Assembly (NCBI RefSeq): GCF_022811525.1
Contig: NZ_CP063982.1
Span: forward strand, 992,001 to 1,056,000
Length of the DNA: 64,000 bases
Direction of reading: 5' to 3'
Source: Orrella daihaiensis
Lineage (GTDB): Bacteria > Pseudomonadota > Gammaproteobacteria > Burkholderiales > Burkholderiaceae_B
Of the stretch, positions 49,026 to 57,999 are shown piece after piece (the first letter of the stretch is position 1; the number at the start of each line of letters is the position of its first letter). The notes under the pieces are model-generated. The model had not been told where the DNA came from. It saw only the letters and a program-made list of their open reading frames with translations, and ran no database searches. Made by a program: the position numbers and the translations under genes.

Positions 49026-50198
49026 ATGAACGCCGACGCACAGTCACCTACCAACCTGATCGGGATGGAACAGACTGCCCTAGTCGAGATGATCGGCTCT
49101 TGGGGTGATAAGCCGTTTCGAGCCAAGCAATTGATGCGTTGGATTCACCAGCGGGGTGAGTCTGATTTCAGCCACATGACCGATTTGGCGGGGGCTTTCA
49201 GGCAGCGGCTGGCCAGCCAGTGTTCAATCACCGCACCCGAGGTGCTCAAGCGCCACGTGTCCGCAGACCACACCCACAAGTGGCTGTTTGATGTTGGTAA
49301 CGACAACGCCATCGAGACGGTCTTCATTCCCGAAGATGATCGCGGCACCCTCTGCATATCGAGCCAAGCCGGTTGCACCGTGGCATGTCCGTTTTGTTCG
49401 ACCGGTCATCAAGGGTTCAGTCGTAACCTGTCAGTGGCTGAAATCATCGGTCAGTTATGGTGGGCGCGCCACGATTTGTTGGCAAGCGGTGCGGTGACCC
49501 GACTCGATGGCAATGAGCCGACCAATGATCGAATCATCAGCAACGTCGTATTCATGGGCATGGGCGAGCCTTTGCTTAACTATGACGCGGTACTCGGTGC
49601 GTTAAAGCTCATGCTCGATGATCACGCGTATGGTCTGTCACGTCGCCGTGTCACGGTATCAACCTCTGGCGTGGTGCCGATCATGGATCGCTTGGCCAAT
49701 GACTGCCCGGTCGCCTTGGCGGTCTCGTTGCATGCACCCAATGACGCGCTTCGCGATCATTTGGTGCCGTTAAACAAGAAGTATCCGTTGCGTGAATTGC
49801 TCGCAGCGTGCGAGCGCTATTTGAAAGTCGCGCCGCGCGACTTCATCACCTTTGAGTACGTCATGTTGCAAGAGGTCAACGACAGCTTGCAACATGCCCG
49901 AGAGCTTGTGGACATTGCGGCTCAGGTGCCTTGCAAGATCAACCTCATTCCGTTTAACCCGTTTCCAGGTTCGGGTTTGCAGCGCTCGTCATCGAATCGC
50001 GTCCATGCGTTCGCGCGCGCGTTGCAGGAACAGGGTGTCGTCACCACCATTCGCAAGACCCGCGGTGATGATATTGATGCGGCCTGTGGGCAATTGGCCG
50101 GTGACATCAAGGACCGCACCAAGCTCACTGAACGCCGGGTGGCACAGGCAGCCGCGCATAAATTGAAAGACATTGCGGTCACGGAGGTCAGGTCATGA
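49026..50198 (+). CDS. rlmN: 23S rRNA/tRNA C2-adenine methyltransferase RlmN
   Basis: A 390-residue radical-SAM enzyme that makes m2A2503 in 23S rRNA and m2A37 in some tRNAs. The N-terminal helical domain is followed by the cluster motif CTVACPFCSTG (C-x3-C-x2-C) and the methyl-carrying cysteine in DDIDAACGQLAG near the C-terminus. All key cysteines are present. Its last codons overlap the RodZ-like gene (ATGA). Confidence 0.97.
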   Translation: MNADAQSPTNLIGMEQTALVEMIGSWGDKPFRAKQLMRWIHQRGESDFSHMTDLAGAFRQRLASQCSITAPEVLKRHVSADHTHKWLFDVGNDNAIETVFIPEDDRGTLCISSQAGCTVACPFCSTGHQGFSRNLSVAEIIGQLWWARHDLLASGAVTRLDGNEPTNDRIISNVVFMGMGEPLLNYDAVLGALKLMLDDHAYGLSRRRVTVSTSGVVPIMDRLANDCPVALAVSLHAPNDALRDHLVPLNKKYPLRELLAACERYLKVAPRDFITFEYVMLQEVNDSLQHARELVDIAAQVPCKINLIPFNPFPGSGLQRSSSNRVHAFARALQEQGVVTTIRKTRGDDIDAACGQLAGDIKDRTKLTERRVAQAAAHKLKDIAVTEVRS

Positions 50199-50692
50199 GT
50201 CTTGAAGACCCTAAGACTGTTCCGCTCAAATTTGAGTCACCGCCTGAGCCCTCCGAACCGGTCACAGCCATTGCAGCGCTACGCACCATACGGGTGGCGC
50301 GCGGTATGTCTTTAGACGATGTGTCTGCCCGGTTGAAGTTTCCCGCCCGTCTGATTGATGCGCTCGAGAACGAACGCTGGGACGCATTGCCCAAGGGGAT
50401 TGCGTTAAAGACGCTGACTAAAAATTACACCCGTCTGCTCGGCGTGGATTTTGAGGCGCTCGAACCTGTTTTACGGCAGCACTTGTCAGCCACACAAAGT
50501 GGAATTGCCAACCACACCTCGACGCGCGCGATTGGCGAGTCGATGGAAGAAACCCGATCCTCGGGTTCAGCCGGTTGGGTTGTGCTAGTGGTCATGGTGA
50601 TTGTCATCATCGTGACCGTGGCCATTTGGCAGGGCATGGTGCCTGATAGCCTGATGCCATCGTGGTTAAAGGGGCCATCCAATGTCGGCTAA
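50195..50692 (+). CDS. Short RodZ-like helix-turn-helix membrane protein
   Basis: A 165-residue protein with a cytoplasmic RodZ-type helix-turn-helix (about 27-88, LRTIRVARGMSLDDVSARL and PKGIALKTLTKNYTRLLG), a polar linker and one membrane helix (about 127-145). RodZ links MreB to the cell-wall elongation machinery. The periplasmic DUF4115 domain that most RodZ proteins have is missing: only about 20 residues follow the helix. The short length is genuine in this sequence because ispG begins inside its last codons. Location between rlmN and ispG is the standard place for rodZ. Confidence 0.85.
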   Translation: MSLEDPKTVPLKFESPPEPSEPVTAIAALRTIRVARGMSLDDVSARLKFPARLIDALENERWDALPKGIALKTLTKNYTRLLGVDFEALEPVLRQHLSATQSGIANHTSTRAIGESMEETRSSGSAGWVVLVVMVIVIIVTVAIWQGMVPDSLMPSWLKGPSNVG

Positions 50693-51986
50693 GGCAACGG
50701 CCACGCAGGATGCGGGTGCACCGATGACCCAGTGCTTGCCAGCGGTCGGACCGGCTGCCAGACGCCCGACTCGGCAGGCCAAGGTCGTCTGGGGTGATAC
50801 GGTTGTGCGCGTGGGTGGTGATGCGCCCGTGGTGGTGCAGTCAATGACCAACACCGACACGGCTGATGCGATTGCCACGGCGATCCAGGTCAAAGAGCTG
50901 GCGCTGGCAGGTTCAGAAATCGTTCGTATCACGGTGAACACGCCAGAGGCTGCCCAAGCCATTGTCGCGATTCGTGAACAACTCGATCGCATGGGCGTCT
51001 CGGTGCCACTTTGTGGTGATTTTCATTTCAATGGTCACAAGTTGTTGACCCAGTTTCCCGAGTGCGCGCAGGCATTGTCGAAGTACCGCATCAATCCGGG
51101 CAACATGGGCGGTGGCAAGCGTCGCGATGACAACTTTGCTCAAATGATCGAGGTGGCATGCCGACACAACAAGCCCGTGCGCATCGGTGTGAACTGGGGC
51201 AGTCTGGACCAAGAGTTGTTGGCTCGCATGATGGATGAGAACCAGCAGCGTGCGGTACCGCTCGATGCGCAAGCGGTGATGCGCGATGCTTTGGTGGTGT
51301 CCGCGATCAGCAACGCTGAACGAGCGCAGCAACTTGGTCTGCCAGGTGATGCGATTGTCTTGTCATGCAAAGTCAGTCATGTCCAGGATTTGATTGCGGT
51401 CTATCGCGATCTCTCGGCCCGGTGCGACTACCCCTTGCACCTCGGATTGACAGAAGCGGGCATGGGCACCAAAGGTGTGGTGGCCTCTACAGCTGCCTTG
51501 GCGGTGCTGTTGCAAGAGGGCATTGGCGACACCATTCGCATTTCCCTGACACCTGAGCCAGGCGGTGACCGTTGTCGTGAGGTCGTGGTGGCGCAAGAAA
51601 TCTTGCAGACCATGGGTTTGCGTGCCTTTACACCCATGGTGATTGCCTGCCCGGGTTGTGGACGCACGACCAGCACCGTGTTCCAGGAGCTCGCTGACGA
51701 CATTCAACGTTATTTGCGTGAACAGATGCCAGTGTGGCGCACCCAGTACCCGGGGGTTGAGTCCATGAACGTGGCCGTCATGGGCTGTGTGGTGAATGGG
51801 CCAGGTGAGAGCCGTCATGCCGATATCGGCATCAGTTTGCCCGGCACTGGCGAGGTACCGGCGGCACCCGTGTATGTGGATGGTGTTCGCACGGTCACGC
51901 TAAAAGGGGACCGAATCGCCGAGGAGTTTCAGGTGATCGTCCAAAACTATATTGAAAAACGCTATGGCCGCCAGTCAGGCCAATAA
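50682..51986 (+). CDS. ispG: 4-hydroxy-3-methylbut-2-enyl diphosphate synthase (IspG)
   Basis: A 434-residue [4Fe-4S] enzyme of the MEP isoprenoid pathway. The TIM-barrel part starts with the VQSMTNTDTADAIAT signature. The C-terminal cluster cysteines are in CPGCGRTT and MGCVVNGPGE. It is longer than the E. coli protein (about 370 residues) because of an internal insertion and an N-terminal extension, as is usual in Burkholderiales. It overlaps the RodZ-like gene by 11 bases. Confidence 0.96.
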   Translation: MSAKATATQDAGAPMTQCLPAVGPAARRPTRQAKVVWGDTVVRVGGDAPVVVQSMTNTDTADAIATAIQVKELALAGSEIVRITVNTPEAAQAIVAIREQLDRMGVSVPLCGDFHFNGHKLLTQFPECAQALSKYRINPGNMGGGKRRDDNFAQMIEVACRHNKPVRIGVNWGSLDQELLARMMDENQQRAVPLDAQAVMRDALVVSAISNAERAQQLGLPGDAIVLSCKVSHVQDLIAVYRDLSARCDYPLHLGLTEAGMGTKGVVASTAALAVLLQEGIGDTIRISLTPEPGGDRCREVVVAQEILQTMGLRAFTPMVIACPGCGRTTSTVFQELADDIQRYLREQMPVWRTQYPGVESMNVAVMGCVVNGPGESRHADIGISLPGTGEVPAAPVYVDGVRTVTLKGDRIAEEFQVIVQNYIEKRYGRQSGQ

Positions 51987-52019
51987 GCCTGTCACTGACA
52001 CCGCTTAAGCAGATTAAAG

Positions 52020-53336
52020 ATGACAACTGAATTTAAAAAAGTGGCTGCCATTCGTGGCATGAATGATGTTTTGCCGGATGCTTCCCATGCCTGGGAGGCC
52101 ATTGAAGAGATCCTGCGCCAATGGCTTAAGCAGTATGGCTATCTGAACATGCGATCGCCCGTGCTCGAACACACGCGGCTCTTTACCCGCGGTATCGGTG
52201 AAGTCACCGATATCGTAGAAAAAGAGATGTATACCTTTGTGGATAGCTTGAATGGTGAGTCGTTAACCCTGCGTCCGGAGTTCACCGCAGGCTTGGTGCG
52301 CGCAACGATCGAGCACAACTTGTTGTATGACCGCCCGCGTCGCATCTACAGCATGGGGCCGGTGTTTCGTCATGAGCGTCCGCAACGTGGTCGCTACCGC
52401 CAGTTTCACCAGCTTGACGTGGAAGCTCTGGGGTTTGCCGGCCCGGATGTGGACGCCGAACTGATTCTGATGACCGCCCGTTTATGGGCACTGCTTGGCA
52501 TTGACGGTATAGAGCTTGAGCTCAATTCTCTGGGTCAGTTGGCCGAGCGTCAGGCGCATCGTGAAGCATTGATCAAACATCTTGAAGCCCATCGTGACGT
52601 GCTCGATGAGGATGGTCAGCGACGTCTTTACACCAATCCTTTGCGGGTGCTGGACACCAAGAATCCGGCCATGCAGGAGATGGCCAATTCGGCGCCCAAA
52701 TTATTTGATTTTCTGGGTGATGAATCCAGAGCACACTTTGATGGTGTTTGCCAGCGGCTTGACGATGCAGGTATCCGTTATCGCTTGAATCCGCGCATGG
52801 TACGCGGCCTCGATTATTACAATCTGACGGTGTTTGAGTGGGTCACAGACAAGCTCGGTGCGCAAGCGACGGTGTGCGGCGGCGGGCGCTATGATGACTT
52901 GATCGCATTGCTAGGTGGCAAACCTGCGCCCGCAGTCGGATTTGCCATCGGCATGGAGCGCTTGCTCGATCTGTGGAACCAGTGTCAGCCGGCGCAAGCA
53001 CCATCGGAGTGCGAGGTCTATCTGATCCACCAGGGCGAGGCTGCGCAACGACAGGCGGCCAGACTGGCCGAAAAACTTCGTGATGCGGGCCTATCGGTCA
53101 TTGTGCATGCCAGCGTGACTGGTTCAGCAAACTTTAAAGCCCAGTTCAAACGGGCGGATGCCAGTGGTGCACAGATTGCGGTTATCCTAGGCGAAGATGA
53201 GCTTGCCAGCGAGCAAGCATCGATTAAATGGTTGCGGGCTGAACCCAGTCAGGCTCAGCAACAGCGGGTGGCATTTGCCGAATTGGCGCAGTACCTGCAA
53301 GGACAACTCGACAAGGTTTCTGGCAAAAAGGTTTAA
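52020..53336 (+). CDS. hisS: Histidyl-tRNA synthetase
   Basis: A 438-residue class II synthetase. Motif 1 lies near IRGMNDVLPDASHAWE, motif 2 in MGPVFRHERPQRGRYRQFHQ, the histidine-binding loop in RGLDYYNLTVFE and motif 3 in AVGFAIGMERLL. The C-terminal anticodon-binding domain follows (EVYLIHQGE onwards). It is a true HisS; the shorter, anticodon-domain-free paralogue HisZ is encoded at 61433. Confidence 0.97.
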   Translation: MTTEFKKVAAIRGMNDVLPDASHAWEAIEEILRQWLKQYGYLNMRSPVLEHTRLFTRGIGEVTDIVEKEMYTFVDSLNGESLTLRPEFTAGLVRATIEHNLLYDRPRRIYSMGPVFRHERPQRGRYRQFHQLDVEALGFAGPDVDAELILMTARLWALLGIDGIELELNSLGQLAERQAHREALIKHLEAHRDVLDEDGQRRLYTNPLRVLDTKNPAMQEMANSAPKLFDFLGDESRAHFDGVCQRLDDAGIRYRLNPRMVRGLDYYNLTVFEWVTDKLGAQATVCGGGRYDDLIALLGGKPAPAVGFAIGMERLLDLWNQCQPAQAPSECEVYLIHQGEAAQRQAARLAEKLRDAGLSVIVHASVTGSANFKAQFKRADASGAQIAVILGEDELASEQASIKWLRAEPSQAQQQRVAFAELAQYLQGQLDKVSGKKV

Positions 53337-53340
53337 AGAG

Positions 53341-53973
53341 ATGGCGTACGATTTAGAAGAACAGGAACAGTTAGCACAGCTAAAAGCGTGGTGGGACAAG
53401 TACGGCACCATTGCGCTGGGATTATTGTCCTTGGCGCTCGTGGTGGTGCTTGGCTGGCAGGGTTGGAACTGGTATGAGGGTAGCCAGGCACAACAGGCGC
53501 GTGGCTATTACGATGCACTTGAGCGCGCGGCGGCACAAGACAGCAGCGACAGCGTGCCGCGTATCGAGGCAGCCATGCAGGCGCTGCAGACGGATTTTGG
53601 TAAGACAGACTATGCGGCACGGGCTGCGTTGGTGGCTGCGCAGGCGCTCGCTAGCCGCAATGAACTTGCTGCTGCAACGCAACCGCTTAAATGGCTGGCC
53701 ACGAGCAACCATGTTGCACTGGCGCCAGTGGCCAAACTTCGCTTGGCAGGTCTTTATCTCGATCAAGGCAACTACGATCAGGCGTTGGCTGAGCTGAACA
53801 TGCCACCAGACTCATTCAAGGCGTTATACGCTGATCGTCGTGGCGACATTCTGGCTGCCCAAGGCAAGCGTCAAGAAGCCGTCGCAGCCTGGCAAGAGGC
53901 GATTGACTTGCTTGGGCCCACCGATGCGCTGACCAATGTTGTGCAACTAAAGATTGATACCATGGGCTCGTGA
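53341..53973 (+). CDS. yfgM: YfgM family tetratricopeptide-like ancillary SecYEG translocon protein
   Basis: A 210-residue protein with a short cytoplasmic N-terminus, one membrane helix (about 24-44) and a periplasmic TPR-like region. YfgM works with PpiD at the Sec translocon and helps deliver outer-membrane proteins, which fits its position before bamB. The start at 53341 gives the typical MAYDLEEQEQLAQLKAWWDKYG opening, five bases after the hisS stop. Confidence 0.92.
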   Translation: MAYDLEEQEQLAQLKAWWDKYGTIALGLLSLALVVVLGWQGWNWYEGSQAQQARGYYDALERAAAQDSSDSVPRIEAAMQALQTDFGKTDYAARAALVAAQALASRNELAAATQPLKWLATSNHVALAPVAKLRLAGLYLDQGNYDQALAELNMPPDSFKALYADRRGDILAAQGKRQEAVAAWQEAIDLLGPTDALTNVVQLKIDTMGS

Positions 53974-53988
53974 TAGGAACAGGTTGAT

Positions 53989-55149
53989 ATGTTGCGAACA
54001 CAGGATTTCAAACCAATGCCAGCTCGCTGGCTGATGTGGGTGGCGATTGCCACCAGTCTGGTGCTAGCCGGGTGTGCGAGTTCAGACACACGCAACGATC
54101 CTGCGCCATTGACCCAGTACACCCCCCAAGTCAGCCCGGCCATCGGTTGGCGTGCGCCAGTCGGTAGCGGCAGCTCGTATGGTTTTGCGCCAGCTATCGT
54201 CGGTAACGCTGTCTTTGCAGCCTCGCGCGATGGCAAAGTCGCGCGCATAGATGCGGCTCAAGGCACGACGGTCTGGAATAGCCAAGTGGCTAAAGAACTC
54301 TCGGCCGGTGTGGGCTCAGACGGGCAGACCGTCGCTGTTGTGACGCCAGCAGGCGAGGTAATTGCGCTAGACGCCAACGGTGAGGTGAAGTGGCGAGCCC
54401 GTGCGGCTAGCGAGGTCAGTGTGGTGCCTTGGGTAGGCGATGGCGTGGTGGTGGTGCGCTCGGGTGACTATCGGGTACAGGCCTTTAACGCAGCCAACGG
54501 TGAACGGATCTGGAGTGTCCAGCGACCTGGACCTGCGCTGGCGCTCAGAGCACCGGCCCGCATGAATCAGATACAAGGCTTGATACTGTCAGGCATGCCC
54601 GGTGGACGGTTACTCGCCATCGAGCCAGGCAGCGGTGCGGTGGTCTGGGAGGGTATTGTGGCCGTGCCGCGTGGCGCCAGTGATCTGGAGCGCGTCAATG
54701 ACGTGGTCGGCATTCCGGTTGTCCGTGGCGACGTGTTTTGTGCGGCGGCTTATCAGGGACGTGTGATTTGCTTTAACGCCAAAGAGGGTGGGCGCACCGT
54801 GTGGGCCAATAATCTATCGAGTATTGTGGGCATGACCGCTGACAATGTGCGGGCCTATGTGCCGGATAACCGCGATCGAATGCACGCCTACGAGCTTGAG
54901 GATGGAGACGCCGTCTGGGTGCAGGACGCTTTGCGTAACCGTCGTGTGACCGAGCCGGGTGTTGTTGGCAGCTGGGTTTTAGTGGGTGACCTCGATGGCT
55001 ATGTGCATGCCTTGTCTGCCCAGACCGGTGAGTTGGGCGGTCGCATCAGCGTTGGCGGGGGCGCTATCTTTGCACCCGTACAAACCATGACCGGCGGTGC
55101 CTTGGTGCAAGCCGGGGATAGCTCTGTTGTTTTAATTCAGTTGAACTAA
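53989..55149 (+). CDS. bamB: Outer-membrane protein assembly factor BamB
   Basis: A 386-residue lipoprotein (lipobox LAGC, Cys29) with an eight-bladed beta-propeller built of PQQ-like repeats (for example GTTVWNSQV, GERIWSVQRPGP, GGRTVWANNLSS). It is a periplasmic subunit of the BAM complex that inserts outer-membrane beta-barrels. It lies between yfgM and der, the usual order. Confidence 0.95.
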   Translation: MLRTQDFKPMPARWLMWVAIATSLVLAGCASSDTRNDPAPLTQYTPQVSPAIGWRAPVGSGSSYGFAPAIVGNAVFAASRDGKVARIDAAQGTTVWNSQVAKELSAGVGSDGQTVAVVTPAGEVIALDANGEVKWRARAASEVSVVPWVGDGVVVVRSGDYRVQAFNAANGERIWSVQRPGPALALRAPARMNQIQGLILSGMPGGRLLAIEPGSGAVVWEGIVAVPRGASDLERVNDVVGIPVVRGDVFCAAAYQGRVICFNAKEGGRTVWANNLSSIVGMTADNVRAYVPDNRDRMHAYELEDGDAVWVQDALRNRRVTEPGVVGSWVLVGDLDGYVHALSAQTGELGGRISVGGGAIFAPVQTMTGGALVQAGDSSVVLIQLN

Positions 55150-55151
55150 TT

Positions 55152-56519
55152 GTGGCCTTTAAACCTGTTGTCACCCTAGTCGGGCGTCCCAATGTGGGCA
55201 AATCGACCCTTTTTAACCGCCTGACCCGCTCGCGCGCGGCCTTGGTGGCTGACTTCGCCGGCTTGACGCGTGACCGGCATTACGGTGAGGGGCGCGTGGG
55301 AGACATCCCTTTTATTGTGGTGGACACCGGCGGCTTTGAACCAGTAGCCAAAACAGGTATCTTGCATCACATGGCGCGTCAGACCGAGCAAGCCATTGCC
55401 GAATCCGACGTGGTGATCTTTTTGGTTGATGCCAGAGCCGGCTTGAATGCGCATGACCAGGATATTGCCAGCTTGCTACGCAAGTCAGGGCAGAAGGTGC
55501 TGTTGTGCGTGAACAAAGCCGAAGGCATGAGCCACACCGCGGCAGTCGCTGAGTTTCACGAGCTCGGTCTTGGTGAGCCGCATGCAATCTCAGCCTCGCA
55601 TGGCGACGGGGTGATGTCGCTAATCGAAGAGGCGTTATCCTCATTTGCGCCGCAAGGCTCTTCAGGCCAAGCGCTCGACGATCAAGACACACCCGAGCTC
55701 ATTGACGGCGACAAGCATCGAATCAAGTTGGCCATTGTCGGGCGGCCTAACGTGGGCAAGTCCACGTTGATCAACACGCTAGTCGGTGAGAACCGGGTCA
55801 TTGCGTTTGATCTGCCTGGCACCACCCGGGATGCGATTGAAGTCGAGTTTGAGCGTGATGGCCGTCAGTACACCTTGATTGATACAGCGGGCTTGCGTCG
55901 GCGTGGCAAAGTGTTCGAAGCGGTTGAAAAATTCTCGGTCATCAAGACCCTGCAGGCGATCGAAGCCTGTAATGTGGTGCTCTTGATGCTAGATGCCCAG
56001 CAAGAGATTTCTGATCAGGATGCTCACATCGCGGGCTTTGTGGTGGAGTCGGGCCGGGCATTGGTGGTGGCCATTAACAAATGGGACAACGCCGATAGCG
56101 AGCGACGCGAGCGCATCAAACGGGAGTTTGATCGCAAGCTCAAGTTTTTAAGTTTCGCCAAGGTGCATACGATCTCGGCCTTGCGCGGGCAAGGCGTTAA
56201 TGTGGTCATGAAGTCGGTCGTGGCTGCCCATTCGGCTGCGTTTGCGAAACTCTCCACGCCCAAGCTGACCCGCGTATTGCAAGATGCGGTTATACAACAA
56301 CCGCCTCCGCGCAAAGGGATATTTCGCCCCAAAATGCGCTATGCCCACCAGGGTGGCCAGAATCCGCCGCGCATCATCGTGCACGGCAATGCACTCGATG
56401 CGATTGCCAATCCGTACAGACGCTATCTTGAGTCCAAGTTCCGGGACGCGTTTGAGCTTGCAGGCACGCCATTGCGCATCGAATTCAAGTCTTCTCACAA
56501 CCCTTACGTTGACGGCTAA
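55152..56519 (+). CDS. der: GTPase Der (EngA)
   Basis: A 455-residue GTPase with two consecutive G domains, each with a GRPNVGKST P-loop (about residues 10 and 197) and NKxD motifs (VNKAE variant in the first, NKWD in the second). A C-terminal KH-like domain follows (PRIIVHGNALDAIANPYRRYL). It acts in 50S subunit maturation. The start codon is GTG, two bases after the bamB stop; the open frame has no earlier ATG. The first domain's NKAE instead of NKxD is common in Der. Confidence 0.97.
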   Translation: MAFKPVVTLVGRPNVGKSTLFNRLTRSRAALVADFAGLTRDRHYGEGRVGDIPFIVVDTGGFEPVAKTGILHHMARQTEQAIAESDVVIFLVDARAGLNAHDQDIASLLRKSGQKVLLCVNKAEGMSHTAAVAEFHELGLGEPHAISASHGDGVMSLIEEALSSFAPQGSSGQALDDQDTPELIDGDKHRIKLAIVGRPNVGKSTLINTLVGENRVIAFDLPGTTRDAIEVEFERDGRQYTLIDTAGLRRRGKVFEAVEKFSVIKTLQAIEACNVVLLMLDAQQEISDQDAHIAGFVVESGRALVVAINKWDNADSERRERIKREFDRKLKFLSFAKVHTISALRGQGVNVVMKSVVAAHSAAFAKLSTPKLTRVLQDAVIQQPPPRKGIFRPKMRYAHQGGQNPPRIIVHGNALDAIANPYRRYLESKFRDAFELAGTPLRIEFKSSHNPYVDG

Positions 56520-56525
56520 TTCACC

Positions 56526-57599
56526 ATGAGCCAATTCTGGAGTCCTTCGGTTCGCAACCTAAGCCCCTATGTGCCAGGCGAGCAGCCGCAGATCGACAAT
56601 CTCATCAAACTCAATACCAACGAACATCCGATGGGGCCCTCGCCCCGTGTGCTCGAGGCGATCAGGGCAGCCACCACGGATCGCTTGCGCCTGTACCCGG
56701 ATCCCGAAGCAACCCAACTAAAAAATGCCATTGCCAAACGCTATGGTTTGACGCCAGAGCAGGTGTTCGTGGGCAACGGTTCGGATGATGTGTTGAATCT
56801 GGCATTTTTTACGTTCTTTCGGCAAGCGCGGCCATTGCTGTTGTCAGATCTGACCTATGGGTTCTATCCGGTCTATGCCGAATTGCATGGCATCCGTACT
56901 CACGTTGTACCGGTTGATGATGAGTTCCGGATTCAGCCCGACGATTACCTCGGGCAGGCTCACCCCAAAGCCGGGGGCATCATCATTGCCAATCCGAATG
57001 CTCCCACCGGGATCGCACTTGATCTAAGCGAAATAGAACGTATTGTGGCGGGCAATCCTGACGTGGTGGTGTTGGTCGATGAGGCGTATGTGGATTTCGG
57101 TGGGCAAAGCGCTGTGGCGCTACTGGATCGCTATCCCAATCTTTTGGTGTCACATACGTTGTCAAAGTCCAGATCACTGGCCGGCTTGCGCGTGGGCTAT
57201 GCGCTGGGCTCAGCTGAGCTGATTCAGGGCCTGGAAATCGTAAAAAACAGTACCAATTCCTACCCACTCGATCAATTGGCGCAAGTGGGCGCGACTGCCG
57301 CCATAGAAGATGACGCCTATTTCGAGGCAGCCTGCCAAGCGGTGATTCAAACCCGTGAGTGGCTCACCGATCAATTGCAAGCTTTGGGCTTTGAAGTGTT
57401 GCCATCATCGGCTAATTTTGTGTTTGCACGCCACCCCGAGCATGATGGTGCAGCGTTGGCGGGCTGGTTGCGCGAACGCGCCATCTTGGTGCGACATTTC
57501 AAGCGTGACCGTATTGATCAGTTCCTGAGGATCACGGTGGGAACTTCAGCCCAATGTCAGAGTCTGATTAATGCATTGAAAGCTTGTGTTCGCCCCTAG
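56526..57599 (+). CDS. hisC: Histidinol-phosphate aminotransferase
   Basis: A 357-residue PLP enzyme of histidine synthesis. The PLP lysine is in SHTLSKSRSLAGLRVGYA, the substrate and cofactor Asp is in ANPNAPTG and VLVDEAYVDF, and the start contains IDNLIKLNTNEHPMGPSPRV. It lies between der and hfq rather than in a his operon; hisZ follows four genes later, so two histidine genes share this neighbourhood. Confidence 0.95.
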   Translation: MSQFWSPSVRNLSPYVPGEQPQIDNLIKLNTNEHPMGPSPRVLEAIRAATTDRLRLYPDPEATQLKNAIAKRYGLTPEQVFVGNGSDDVLNLAFFTFFRQARPLLLSDLTYGFYPVYAELHGIRTHVVPVDDEFRIQPDDYLGQAHPKAGGIIIANPNAPTGIALDLSEIERIVAGNPDVVVLVDEAYVDFGGQSAVALLDRYPNLLVSHTLSKSRSLAGLRVGYALGSAELIQGLEIVKNSTNSYPLDQLAQVGATAAIEDDAYFEAACQAVIQTREWLTDQLQALGFEVLPSSANFVFARHPEHDGAALAGWLRERAILVRHFKRDRIDQFLRITVGTSAQCQSLINALKACVRP

Positions 57600-57602
57600 G
57601 GC

Positions 57603-57622
57603 TTAACTGGCAAATCAGTTAA
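57603..57622. promoter_or_regulatory. Inverted repeat between hisC and hfq
   Basis: TTAACTG-GCAAAT-CAGTTAA, perfect 7-base arms, lies three bases after the hisC stop and 107 bases before hfq. An A run rather than a T run follows on the plus strand, so it is not a normal hisC terminator. It could be an operator in the hfq promoter region. Confidence 0.45.
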
Positions 57623-57729
57623 AAAGTCTGTAGAGTGTCGGCATTCGAATTTCAGTGTTTTGATTTGGCTGGTGGTAGTCCATTGATGGCCGCCCAACTA
57701 AGAACGATTACAAATTTTGGAGTTAATCA

Positions 57730-57966
57730 ATGAGCAACAAGGGGCAGACCCTACAAGACCCGTTTCTGAACGTGTTGAGAAAGGAGCACATTCCGGTCTC
57801 GATCTATCTGGTCAATGGCATCAAGTTGCAAGGGCATGTTGAATCGTTTGATCAGTACGTGGTCTTGCTCAGAAACACGGTTACCCAGATGGTCTATAAG
57901 CACGCCATTTCTACCGTGGTGCCGGCAAAGCCCGTGTCCTTGCCAGCTGAGGGCAGCGCTGAGTAA
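57730..57966 (+). CDS. hfq: RNA chaperone Hfq
   Basis: A 78-residue hexameric Sm-like protein that pairs small RNAs with mRNAs. Sm1 (QDPFLNVLRKEHIPVSIYL, VNGIKLQGHVESFDQY) and Sm2 (YKHAISTVVP) are intact; the C-terminal tail is short. GGAG lies eight bases before the ATG. It heads the hfq-hflX-hflK-hflC cluster. Confidence 0.98.
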   Translation: MSNKGQTLQDPFLNVLRKEHIPVSIYLVNGIKLQGHVESFDQYVVLLRNTVTQMVYKHAISTVVPAKPVSLPAEGSAE

Positions 57967-57999
57967 CTTTATCTGCTTGAACCTGCCCGGGCTCGCGCC

